Below are positions 1 to 5,470 of a stretch of DNA of 12,247 nt, piece after piece. Below the pieces are notes generated by a model. That model had not been told where the DNA came from. It searched no databases and was given only the letters and a program-made list of their open reading frames with translations. The stretch comes from Actinomycetales bacterium UBA1416 (GTDB lineage: Bacteria > Actinomycetota > Actinomycetes > Actinomycetales > Actinomycetaceae). Every line of letters starts with the position of its first letter. Within the stretch, counting starts at the first letter, position 1. Position numbers and translations under genes: made by a program. The DNA lies in assembly GCA_002304945.1 (NCBI GenBank), contig DBPQ01000065.1, positions 1 through 12,247 on the forward strand, written 5' to 3'.

Positions 1-119
1 ATCGTCGCAGGTCAAGGGGCACTTCCCCCGTTCACCACACCGCCCTCAACCCCGCCGCCATGAAATCTCCGGGCTAGAGTCGCAGTGGTACTGGGAGGAC
101 TCGCACTTTGGGAGACATC

Positions 120-623
120 ATGAAGCAGGACAAGAACGCCACCCGCCCCTCGGGTGTGTCCCGGCGCACCGTCGTCAAGGGAGCTGCGTGGGCCGTCCCG
201 GCGATTACCGTGGCGAGCGCGGTGCCGGCGGTGGCGCAGTCTGGGTTAGAGGATTGCCTGCAATATTCACTCACTGGTGACGCATGTAAGTGGCCGGGCG
301 CAGGAAACGATTGGTCCTATCGGGTCGGACTCTGTTTTTCTAACACATGCCCCACACCTGTTGATATTTACATCGATCACCTTGAGAACAACGCTGGCAA
401 ACTGTTCACACCATGTGAGCCCGGCAGTTTCGTCGGAACAACTGTGACCGTTCCCGCAAATGGTAGCTACTGTACCGGGACCTTCGCCTTCAGCAGCACC
501 GCGAGTGCCAACTTCATCGAAGTGTTCGGTCGGCTTGGCAGCGAGACGATCATTCGCCAGTTGACCGACAAGGAAATCCCTGCGCCAACACAGGAGTGCT
601 CTGGGACTTCCCCCTGCGTCTAG
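120..623 (+). CDS. Tat-exported cysteine-rich small protein, function unknown
   Basis: A 167-residue protein with a textbook twin-arginine signal: SRRTVVK at residues 14-20, a hydrophobic Ala/Val segment to about residue 38 and an AVA-Q cleavage site near residue 39. It should be exported folded by the Tat pathway. The mature part of about 128 residues has eight cysteines (even number, so possibly four disulfides), is rich in Thr/Ser/Gly, and shows no catalytic motif or cell-wall anchor that I recognise. I chose ATG 120, with GGAG at 111-114. A TTG at 108 in the same frame has a better-spaced GGAGG (94-98) and would add four residues, so the start is not settled. The signal-peptide part is GC-rich like the rest of the window, but the mature part uses noticeably more A/T (TTT, ATA-like and TTA codons). 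The gene stands alone, followed by a tRNA. Coding status is fairly sure; the function is not known. Confidence 0.8.
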   Translation: MKQDKNATRPSGVSRRTVVKGAAWAVPAITVASAVPAVAQSGLEDCLQYSLTGDACKWPGAGNDWSYRVGLCFSNTCPTPVDIYIDHLENNAGKLFTPCEPGSFVGTTVTVPANGSYCTGTFAFSSTASANFIEVFGRLGSETIIRQLTDKEIPAPTQECSGTSPCV

Positions 624-704
624 CAGAGTACGCGCCTTTCGTGACCATCTGGCAACTCCGATTTGCTTCGGTTTGGGGCTGACCGTGGGAGGCGGATGCT
701 CGGT

Positions 705-733
705 TTGGTCGGGGGGCTCAGGGGCGCTAGAGT
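705..733 (+). promoter_or_regulatory. Promoter of the tRNA-Arg gene
   Basis: A TTGGTC box at 705-710 and a TAGAGT box at 728-733 are separated by 17 bases. This places the start of transcription near 740, just ahead of the tRNA at 745. Spacing and boxes fit a housekeeping sigma factor. This is inference from sequence only. Confidence 0.5.
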
Positions 734-744
734 AGGTGATCGCT

Positions 745-817
745 GCGCCTGTAGCTCAATGGATAGAGCATCTGACTACGGATCAGAAGGTTGGGGGTTC
801 GAGTCCCTTCAGGCGCG
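745..817 (+). tRNA. tRNA-Arg (anticodon ACG)
   Basis: A full cloverleaf can be drawn. The acceptor GCGCCTG (745-751) pairs with CAGGCGC (810-816), with discriminator G817. The D arm has GCTC/GAGC. The anticodon stem TCTGA/TCAGA (771-775/783-787) encloses the loop CTACGGA, whose anticodon ACG is at 778-780. The T arm has stem GGGGG/CCCTT and loop TTCGAGT. CCA is not encoded. Position 34 is A, so it would be deaminated to inosine and read CGT, CGC and CGA codons. Its 3' end is a typical landing site for tyrosine-recombinase elements, but no second copy of the 3' end was seen in the window. Confidence 0.95.
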
Positions 818-837
818 CTCCGTGTTGAGACGGTGGG

Positions 838-871
838 CGAGGCCCTCTCCCGCAAGGGAGGGGGCCTCGTT
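838..871 (+). terminator. Intrinsic terminator after tRNA-Arg
   Basis: A 14-bp stem (838-851 with 856-869, one G-T wobble) closes a GCAA tetraloop and is followed by a short T run (GTT). It lies 20 bases after the tRNA, where transcription should end. The stem is strong; the U tract is weak, as is common in high-GC genomes. Confidence 0.7.
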
Positions 872-977
872 GCATCCCACGGGACGCCAGGTGCCGGTGC
901 GCTGGTGCCGGGGAGTCGTCTGCAGCTTGTCAGGGCTCGGCTCGACCATCTGCGAGAGCAGACCGCTAATCCAACTC

Positions 978-1005
978 TTCGCACGCAATGCACGTGTACT
1001 ACACT
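978..1005 (+). promoter_or_regulatory. Promoter and palindromic operator of the BrnT-like module
   Basis: TTCGCA (978-983) and TACACT (1000-1005), 16 bases apart, form a plausible promoter whose start falls at about 1012, the A of an ATG. An 11-bp perfect inverted repeat GTGTA-C-TACAC (994-1004) sits across the -10 box. Ribbon-helix-helix antitoxins commonly bind short palindromes of this kind to repress their own operon, so this is a good operator candidate. Confidence 0.45.
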
Positions 1006-1011
1006 GGATGT

Positions 1012-1302
1012 ATGGGGGATGAGGTTGACTGGCGGCACCGTGGGGACTACATCGCGAAACACCGCCTCACTCCGGCGCAGGCGGATGAGGCTTTTGGCGA
1101 TCCGAACCGGCTGGTGATCGATCCAGATCCCGCATCGATGTCTGGTCGCACGGTCCGGGTCATCGGCTGGAGCCCGTCGCTTCGGCAGGTGGTGACGGTG
1201 ATCGTGCTCCCGGATGGCGAGGTTACCTGGGGCGTGAATGCGTGGCCGGCGAATAGAACCGACCAGCGACGGTATCGAGAGGAGGTCGGTGATGAGGATT
1301 GA
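1012..1302 (+). CDS. BrnT-like toxin (RelE-fold ribonuclease family)
   Basis: A 96-residue protein with the layout of BrnT/DUF497-type toxins: an N-terminal W and basic stretch followed by a KHRLTP segment (family pattern KHGVSF), then AFGDP, a central VRVIGW beta strand, a VVTVIVL strand and a basic C-terminus with RRYREE. BrnT toxins are RelE-fold RNases that block translation and are neutralised by a partner carrying a ribbon-helix-helix or similar domain. The toxin-first gene order and the overlapping downstream RHH gene agree with a brnT-brnA arrangement. I chose ATG 1012 because the -10 box TACACT (1000-1005) puts the transcript start on it, giving a leaderless mRNA. ATG 988 in the same frame would lie inside the promoter. 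The family match is by pattern, not by search, and sequence divergence from canonical BrnT is considerable. Confidence 0.7.
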   Translation: MGDEVDWRHRGDYIAKHRLTPAQADEAFGDPNRLVIDPDPASMSGRTVRVIGWSPSLRQVVTVIVLPDGEVTWGVNAWPANRTDQRRYREEVGDED

Positions 1303-1591
1303 TGAGTTGATCGCCGCCGAGTCTGAGGCGGCGGAGAGGAACCCGGATGCAGAATTCCAGCCGGGCACGAAGGTGACGCGCGGGCACAGCCGGACGAGGA
1401 CCTTGCAGGTGCGGCTGAACAACGAGGAGTTCGCTGTCCTCGCCGCCGCAGCGGAGCAGCGAGGTGTGCCGGCCTCGACGTTGGCGAGGGAACTCCTCCT
1501 GAGTCAGCTGGCGGAGCCTGCCAGCACCCCGCAAGCTGTGATCGCCCGGATGCGTGCCGATCTCGACGCGTTGGCCTCGACCGTGGCGTGA
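1292..1591 (+). CDS. Ribbon-helix-helix antitoxin partner of the BrnT-like toxin
   Basis: A 99-residue protein with a ribbon-helix-helix (CopG-like) fold at about residues 34-73: the basic strand RTRTLQVRL, then a first helix NNEEFAVLAAAAEQRG, the turn VPAST and a second helix LARELLLSQL. Such proteins dimerise, bind palindromic operators and neutralise a toxin through a flexible segment. The start ATG 1292 has GGAGG at 1281-1285 and overlaps the toxin's end by 11 bases, so the pair is co-transcribed and probably translationally coupled. It likely represses the promoter at 978-1005. The acidic N-terminal 25 residues may contact the toxin, which is inference. The toxin partner is intact, so the module may be active. 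Confidence 0.8.
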   Translation: MRIDELIAAESEAAERNPDAEFQPGTKVTRGHSRTRTLQVRLNNEEFAVLAAAAEQRGVPASTLARELLLSQLAEPASTPQAVIARMRADLDALASTVA

Positions 1592-1747
1592 ACGCCTGGT
1601 GTCACGAGTGCAGCAACGAGTCCCTGATCCTTCTCGCGAGGGGCGCACATCTTCGCGACACACAGGTTTCCTTGTCGAGCAACCAGCCCGTGGGGGGGCG
1701 CCTGCCGGGGCCGCGGTGCTCGGGTTGTGCTACGGAGTAGATGACGC

Positions 1748-2091
1748 GTGGGGCGGGCCCTCGTGCAGCTTGGTTACAAGTCGGCCGGGGAGAGTCCGGA
1801 GGGGCACCAGCACAGGTGGGTGAAGGGCGAAGCGGCACTCGACGTGCTGATTCCCTCGCGAGTTGGCACGCGGTCGAGAGCACGGGTGACAGGTTCAAGG
1901 AGAGACATCTCGAGGACTTCGCCAACCTGGCCGTCTTGCTCAGGCCATCGGACGCGATCGATCGTGCGACGTTGCGCGATCGCCGGCGCATGCGAAGCAT
2001 GATCGGGCTACTTGAGGGCCGACGCGCGATCGTACGGCGTGTCGCCGGCGGAACCGAAGCGATTGAGATGTTGCGGGAGGTACTTGCTTGA
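1748..2091 (+). pseudogene. Decayed nucleotidyltransferase-type (AbiEii-like) toxin gene
   Basis: Two reading frames carry halves that look like one protein. Frame 1748-1890 encodes LVQLGYKS...GHQHRWVKGEAALDVLIP, resembling the HRW...VDVLIP segment of nucleotidyltransferase-fold proteins found next to HTH genes in actinobacteria. A different frame from about 1884 to 2091 encodes KERHLEDFANLAVLLRP...RDRRRMRSMI, resembling the C-terminal helical part of those proteins. The join at about 1885-1900 implies a deletion of the middle part plus a frameshift. No convincing start codon or ribosome site was seen, and the N-terminal region is missing or degenerate. The HTH gene that would normally partner it lies downstream on the opposite strand. 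The gene assignment rests on recalled family patterns and should be treated as probable. Confidence 0.5.
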
Positions 2092-2166
2092 GCGTGACCC
2101 GGGGTGCGCCCCTCGCTCGTTCGGGGCCCCCCCTTTCATCTCCATCAGCGGACCTGGCGACAAAGG

Positions 2167-2709
2167 TCACGTTCGAGCCGGTGCGGCGCCGTGGCTCGCC
2201 TCGGACAACGCCGCAGCCCTTTCGTCCTGTGAAAGCAGGCCTCCCATCGGTGACACCTCACGCATCTCGATCGACTCGCGGTCCAGACCGGTCATGACTC
2301 GGTGGAGGCCCAGCACGTCACCTTCTTCGACGAGCGACGTCCACCGCGCCACGTTGCGGACGTGGGGCTGACCGGTGGCACCAGCACGAAGGCGGCGCAG
2401 ATTGCGCTCGATCGTTGGTAGCCACTCCGCCAGGCTTCCCCGGGTCAGGTGTGACGAGAGTCGGCGATGCAGTACCCATGACCGGCGCTCGGAGCGCGTC
2501 AGCTCGGGCACCGCTACCCGCCGGACAACTTCCAGTCGATAACCCATGCACGACAGCAGGCGATCGAGTTGCTCGTCGCTCAGGTCGACCTTCCCCGAGA
2601 CGAACTGGCTGATGCTCGGCTGGTGGGCGCCACTCATTCTGGACAGCTCGGATTGGGTGGTGCCCGTCTCGAGCATCACTTGGTGCAGCAGACTGCCTTG
2701 GACCTTCAT
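2167..2709 (-). CDS. HTH (XRE-type) regulator, likely antitoxin of a NTase-type TA pair
   Basis: A 180-residue protein with a helix-turn-helix at about residues 8-62: TQSELSRMSGAHQPSISQFVSG is the classic XRE two-helix core, continuing into LDRLLSCMGYRLEVV. The rest is helical and basic (SERRSWVLHRRLSSHL, IERNLRRLRAG), with a conserved-looking RNVARWTSLVEEGDVLGLHRVMTG segment. Proteins of this layout in actinobacteria usually precede a nucleotidyltransferase-type toxin on the same strand and act as antitoxin and autorepressor. Here no such gene follows on the minus strand. The only candidate is the broken copy at 1748-2091, convergent with it, so this may be an orphan. ATG 2709 lies 9 bases beyond a perfect 19-bp palindrome (2719-2737) and has no Shine-Dalgarno sequence, suggesting a leaderless or nearly leaderless transcript. 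Confidence 0.8.
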   Translation of the reverse strand: MKVQGSLLHQVMLETGTTQSELSRMSGAHQPSISQFVSGKVDLSDEQLDRLLSCMGYRLEVVRRVAVPELTRSERRSWVLHRRLSSHLTRGSLAEWLPTIERNLRRLRAGATGQPHVRNVARWTSLVEEGDVLGLHRVMTGLDRESIEMREVSPMGGLLSQDERAAALSEASHGAAPART

Positions 2710-2718
2710 GGGTCAAGA

Positions 2719-2737
2719 CATAGCATGAAATGCTATG
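2719..2737 (-). promoter_or_regulatory. Palindromic operator at the HTH gene start
   Basis: CATAGCAT-GAA-ATGCTATG is a perfect inverted repeat with 8-bp arms and a 3-base centre. It ends 9 bases before the HTH start codon, where the -10 region of a short-leader promoter must lie. This is where an XRE-type repressor would bind to control its own gene. Confidence 0.6.
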
Positions 2738-3158
2738 GCGTGCATCGCTTCCGCGAGTGTGCAGCTGGCCGCTTGGGTTCGCAATCGGGCGGGTCGTGTC
2801 GTGCTTCGCTCGAACGAGATCGAGTACCTCCACGTCGCAGACCGTCATGCGACTCGTCTGTTTCAAACCCTGCGAATCGACTGGTACAAAGTCGGCGTCC
2901 TGCGCTGCTTGGCCGTGGTGGTCCGCCGTTCTCCTACGGCGCCTCGCCGATTCTCTGCACTTCGCTCGCCGATCTTCTTGGAGCGCGCGCGTCCGGAGGG
3001 GCGCGCGCCGGCCTGTGGGGCGCCGTCGCCGCTTGAGTCGCGGTGACGTCTCGCCGACTCCGGCGTCACCTGGGGCGACCGCCGGGACACCCGAGCTGCA
3101 TCCGGCCGTCGGAGACGCGCGAGTGCCTGGTTCCGCTCGCACTTCCCGGGCGCCGACA
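2738..3158. other. Gene-free stretch with coding relics
   Basis: About 420 bases between two minus-strand genes without an intact gene that I can support. Open frames here are GC-rich shadows. The right part (2981-3088) is homologous to 5232-5345 and keeps an open-frame-like pattern interrupted by a TGA. The stretch 2738-2980 matches nothing I recognise. Confidence 0.5.
2981..3088 (+). repeat. Diverged repeat, copy A (with 5232-5345)
   Basis: Aligned with 5232-5345 it conserves blocks such as GCGCCGTCGCCG, CTCGCCGAC, GTCACCTGG and GACCGCC. Translated in one common frame, copy A reads RARPEGRAPACGAPSP-LESR-stop-RLADSGVTWGDR and copy B reads RARPGRHAPAAEAPSPIPEESRRNLADCAVTWDDR. Differences keep the codon phase (copy A lacks exactly two codons), so this is an old coding segment now dead in copy A. 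The parent family is not recognised. Confidence 0.6.
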
Positions 3159-3425
3159 TCACTCGTAGTGGGTCCACATGCGCAGGACGTGGACCACGTG
3201 CTGATCCGGAAGGACCTCGTAGACGAGGCGGTGCTGAATGTTGATGCGCCGTGAGTAGCAGCCTGCGAGGTCGCCGACCAGCTTCTCATACCGGGTAGAC
3301 ACGGCGAACGGGTCCTCGGCCACCACGTCCAGCAGGTGCTGGGCCTTGGGCTTGAGCCCCGCGGAGGCCAGTTCGCTGGCGTCCTGCTGGGCCAGGCGCG
3401 AGTACACCGGAGTCCAGCGGCTCAC
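3159..3425 (-). CDS. YoeB/Txe-family mRNA interferase toxin
   Basis: An 88-residue protein, near the 84 residues of E. coli YoeB. It keeps the family's functional positions: E47 in EKLVGDL, R66 in SRRINIQHRLVYEV (59-71), and H86-Y87 in the terminal WTHYE, matching YoeB E46, R65, H83 and Y84. YoeB toxins are RelE-fold nucleases that cut mRNA at the ribosomal A site. GTG 3425 overlaps the antitoxin stop (GTGA), the usual antitoxin-first coupled arrangement. The toxin appears complete, yet its antitoxin is truncated at the N-terminus. Either the remnant still neutralises it, another antitoxin does, or the toxin is not expressed because the promoter of the module was lost with the antitoxin's front half. 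Confidence 0.88.
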   Translation of the reverse strand: MSRWTPVYSRLAQQDASELASAGLKPKAQHLLDVVAEDPFAVSTRYEKLVGDLAGCYSRRINIQHRLVYEVLPDQHVVHVLRMWTHYE

Positions 3426-3571
3426 CAGTCGAGCTCGGTCGAGCCCGCCTCGATCCCCTCCACGCGCGCGCGACGGATCGACTTCGCCAACCCCGGCACC
3501 GACTCCAGGAAGAGCGTCTCCTGGATCACCCGCCAGTCCTCCTCGTCAACCAGCACGGCGTTAATCGTGCG
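3422..3571 (-). pseudogene. YefM/Phd-type antitoxin, N-terminal half missing
   Basis: The last 49 codons match the C-terminal half of YefM-family antitoxins: AVLVDEEDWRVIQETLFLESVPGL and the terminal ELDW are typical. The N-terminal DNA-binding half (beta strand and first helices) is absent. Upstream of about 3571 the frame runs into unrelated Arg/Ser-rich codons that are the reverse reading of an ATPase gene scrap (3573-3623). The frame stays open to an ATG at 3703, giving a possible 93-residue fusion with a foreign front. In YefM-YoeB the C-terminal half binds and inhibits the toxin, so this remnant could still neutralise but would not bind the operator. No ribosome site supports the 3703 start. 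GTG within AVLV could be an internal start. Confidence 0.7.
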
Positions 3572-3572
3572 C

Positions 3573-3623
3573 GATGCGGGTGGGTCGGTACTGGACCTCG
3601 ATGATGTCGATCCGCGAGGTTGA
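3573..3623 (+). pseudogene. Scrap of an AAA/DUF4143 ATPase gene
   Basis: The plus strand reads DAGGSVLDLDDVD then PRG and a stop. This matches residues 45-57 of the intact ATPase at 5471 (EAGGSVLDLDDVD, 12 of 13 residues). At DNA level 34 of the first 39 bases agree, and mismatches fall mostly at third codon positions. That pattern means a diverged homologue that once coded, not a fresh copy. No Walker A part precedes it and nothing recognisable follows. Confidence 0.7.
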
Positions 3624-3722
3624 CGACGCCACCGCCCTTGGCGTTCCTCGCCGACTGTTCTATCGAACCGGGCAGGCAAATTGCCCGTGAGTTCGCCGCC
3701 CACGCTCCAACTCCGCTGGGCA

Positions 3723-3768
3723 GAAGTTGCCGAACTTCCAACTGAAACGCGACTTGGTAGTAAGTTGG
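3723..3768 (+). promoter_or_regulatory. Promoter and AAGTT/AACTT half-sites ahead of the Fic gene
   Basis: TTCCAA (3736-3741) and TAGTAA (3758-3763), 16 bases apart, predict a transcript start near the GTG at 3770, so the mRNA may be leaderless; no Shine-Dalgarno is present. A perfect inverted repeat GAAGTT-GCCG-AACTTC (3723-3738) overlaps the -35 box. Further CCAACT (3738-3743) and AGTTGG (3763-3768) arms flank the core promoter. This is a possible operator for the Fic protein's own winged-helix domain, which is inference. Confidence 0.4.
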
Positions 3769-3769
3769 C

Positions 3770-4948
3770 GTGGTGGATGCAAGCCGATTTGTCGAAAGTC
3801 TGTTCGGTGGTCCAGCCCGGGAGCCGGGGAACAGGGCGGCCTTCACCTACTACCTCCCCCGTCCCATCCCGCGGGGCCTCGACCTCAGCCCGGACGTCGT
3901 CGCTGGCCTTTCGGACGCGGACGCTGCCCTCGGTCTGCTGCAGGGTCTTGGGATACTGATCCGCGACCCCAGCCTCCTGATCGGTCCGTACCTCCGCCGT
4001 GAGGCGCTGGCCAGCTCGAGGATCGAGGGGACGCAGGCGTCATTGTCTGACGTGTTGCAGGCTGAGATCGACGACGAGTCGCGCACAGACGACACAGGAG
4101 AGGTCGAACGCTACCTGGAGGCGACCGCACAGGCATACGAACTCGCGAAGACCCTCCCGATCACCCAGCGGCTGGTGCTCCAGGTGCACGCCACCCTGCT
4201 GCGCGGTGTCCGTGGCGAGGAGAAGTCACCGGGCGAGTTCCGCAGGACACCGGTCTGGGTGGGGCACACCGGTGCGACGCCGGACACCGCAGTCTTCGTG
4301 CCACCGCTCCCCGCCCATTTGCCAGAACTGATGCAGGACTGGGAGGTCTTCGTCAATGACGAGGGGCGGGCTCTCCCACCGCTCATCCAGGCGGCACTCA
4401 TGCACTACCAGTTCGAGACCATCCATCCCTTCCTGGACGGCAACGGCCGGATTGGCCGGCTGCTGATCAACCTCCTACTGATGGAACGCGATCGCCTGGC
4501 GATGCCTCTCCTGTACCTGTCCAACTACTTCGAGACACACCGCGACGCCTACTACGAGAGACTGCAGGGCGTGCGCGAGAGGGGCGACATCGACGCCTGG
4601 CTGGTGTTCTTCCTCGAAGCGGTGAAGAGCCAGGCCGGTGACGCCGTTGCCCGATCGCGGCGTCTCGTGGAGATCCGCGAGAGCTACCACAGCGAAGCGA
4701 TCAAGGAACGGTCGAACCTCGCCCGCCTGGTCGAGATCATCGTGAGGAACCCGTTCGTCACCGTGAGGTCCGTTCAGGTTCAGCTGGAGATGACGAACCA
4801 GGGCGCGCGCAATCTCATCAGGAGCGCCGTCGACCGCGGGTGGCTCCGCAGTTTGGGGACTCGTGGCAGGGGAGGCCGGGAACGCTGGTACGCGTCGGCG
4901 ATCCTCGAGGTGATGGAAGCTCCGATGGACTACACGTCGGCCTTCTGA
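3770..4948 (+). CDS. Fic-family protein, class II, with C-terminal winged-helix domain
   Basis: A 392-residue protein. The catalytic Fic motif is perfect: HPFLDGNGRIGR at residues 219-230, with His219 as base and the GNGR anion pocket. The inhibitory helix motif S-x-x-x-E-G (SSRIEG, residues 82-87) lies before the Fic core, which makes it class II; Glu86 should block productive ATP binding until displaced. The N-terminal YYLPRPIP segment is the usual Fic/DOC N-terminal feature. Residues about 310-375 form a winged-helix DNA-binding region (VTVRSVQVQLEMTNQGARNLIRSAVDRGWL). Fic proteins transfer AMP or another nucleotide to target hydroxyls; the target is unknown. GTG 3770 is preferred because the promoter boxes put the mRNA start there; GTG 3773 is equally possible. 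No separate antitoxin gene is present, consistent with intramolecular inhibition. Confidence 0.92.
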   Translation: MVDASRFVESLFGGPAREPGNRAAFTYYLPRPIPRGLDLSPDVVAGLSDADAALGLLQGLGILIRDPSLLIGPYLRREALASSRIEGTQASLSDVLQAEIDDESRTDDTGEVERYLEATAQAYELAKTLPITQRLVLQVHATLLRGVRGEEKSPGEFRRTPVWVGHTGATPDTAVFVPPLPAHLPELMQDWEVFVNDEGRALPPLIQAALMHYQFETIHPFLDGNGRIGRLLINLLLMERDRLAMPLLYLSNYFETHRDAYYERLQGVRERGDIDAWLVFFLEAVKSQAGDAVARSRRLVEIRESYHSEAIKERSNLARLVEIIVRNPFVTVRSVQVQLEMTNQGARNLIRSAVDRGWLRSLGTRGRGGRERWYASAILEVMEAPMDYTSAF

Positions 4949-4949
4949 G

Positions 4950-4993
4950 TCAGACGCGGACGCTGCCCATTGGTCTACTGCAGGATCTCGGGG
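4950..4993 (+). pseudogene. Fragment of a second Fic gene
   Basis: Directly after the Fic stop codon, these bases match the interior of the same gene at 3911-3952 (residues SDADAALGLLQGLG), including blocks GACGCGGACGCTGCCC and CTGCAGG. There are about six differences, one of them an inserted base that breaks the frame. It is a relic of a paralogous Fic gene rather than part of the intact one. Confidence 0.65.
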
Positions 4994-5018
4994 CCCGCTC
5001 CTTCACCGACCGGTCACC

Positions 5019-5420
5019 ATGGGTATCTTGCGCGAGGTCTTCCTCGCCTGCGGCTCCGATCTGGAGGTCGCCGCTCGTCCGCTGGACGGACGGAGCGGTC
5101 CGCTTCGTCGCGCCCATCCAGATGGCGCTCGACTGCATCGGACTGGGCGGTGAACTGCGCGAACACGCACTCCACGAGATCAGGACGTGGTGCCCACAGA
5201 ACCCTGGGCCAAGGGGTCACACGAGTACGCGCAGCGCGCACGTCCGGGGCGGCACGCGCCAGCCGCCGAGGCGCCGTCGCCGATCCCTGAGGAGTCTCGG
5301 CGAAATCTCGCCGACTGCGCCGTCACCTGGGATGACCGCCAGGTGGACCTTGACCGCATCCGTCCGACGTGCCAGCAGCAGCCACCCGCACTCGTCGTGC
5401 GCTCACAAGTGTTCACTTGA
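5019..5420 (+). pseudogene. Frame-broken coding relic, possibly AbiEi-like
   Basis: Three pieces in alternating frames look coding. Frame A from ATG 5019 reads GILREVFLACGSDLEVAARPLDG. After a shift, frame B reads DGAVRFVAPIQMALDCIGLGGELREHAL to about 5190. Frame A resumes at 5187 and runs to 5420 with EPWAKGSHEYAQRARPGRH and the repeat copy B. The VAPIQMALDC segment recalls the C-terminal part of type IV (AbiEi-family) antitoxins, which carry V-AP-Q-LDC patterns. The match is short and from memory. Two frameshifts make a functional product unlikely. With the preceding Fic scrap it fills the 520 bases between the Fic and ATPase genes. Confidence 0.4.
5232..5345 (+). repeat. Diverged repeat, copy B (with 2981-3088)
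   Basis: Same orientation as copy A and about 2.25 kb away, bracketing the YoeB module and the Fic gene. Copy B keeps an open frame (5187-5420) through RARPGRHAPAAEAPSPIPEESRRNLADCAVTWDD, whereas copy A has a TGA in the same phase and lacks two codons. Confidence 0.6.
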
Positions 5421-5440
5421 GTAGCTCAAGAATGTACAGT
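5412..5440 (+). promoter_or_regulatory. Promoter with palindrome for the ATPase gene
   Basis: TTCACT (5412-5417) and TACAGT (5435-5440) are 17 bases apart. Between them lies CTTGAG-TAG-CTCAAG (5416-5430), a perfect inverted repeat with 6-bp arms, placed where a repressor would block polymerase. The predicted start near 5447 leaves a leader of about 24 bases. Confidence 0.45.
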
Positions 5441-5470
5441 ATCGGAGATCATGTCTGCTAGGTTGGCGTC

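Noticed and set aside
1..107. TAGAGT at 75-80 as a -10 box for the Tat-exported protein gene
   Set aside because: No acceptable -35 box is found 16-18 bases upstream.
663..1422. Open frames on both strands across the tRNA gene
   Set aside because: They translate the tRNA and its terminator; the cloverleaf explains the sequence better.
2108..2127. GCCCC-loop-GGGGC hairpin between the decayed NTase gene and the HTH gene
   Set aside because: The stem has only five pairs, the loop is ten bases and no T tract follows; too weak to call a terminator.
2318..3289. 323-codon minus-strand open frame
   Set aside because: It overlaps the HTH gene and the YoeB toxin out of frame, with Arg/Ser/Ala-rich low-information sequence; the two smaller genes are better supported.
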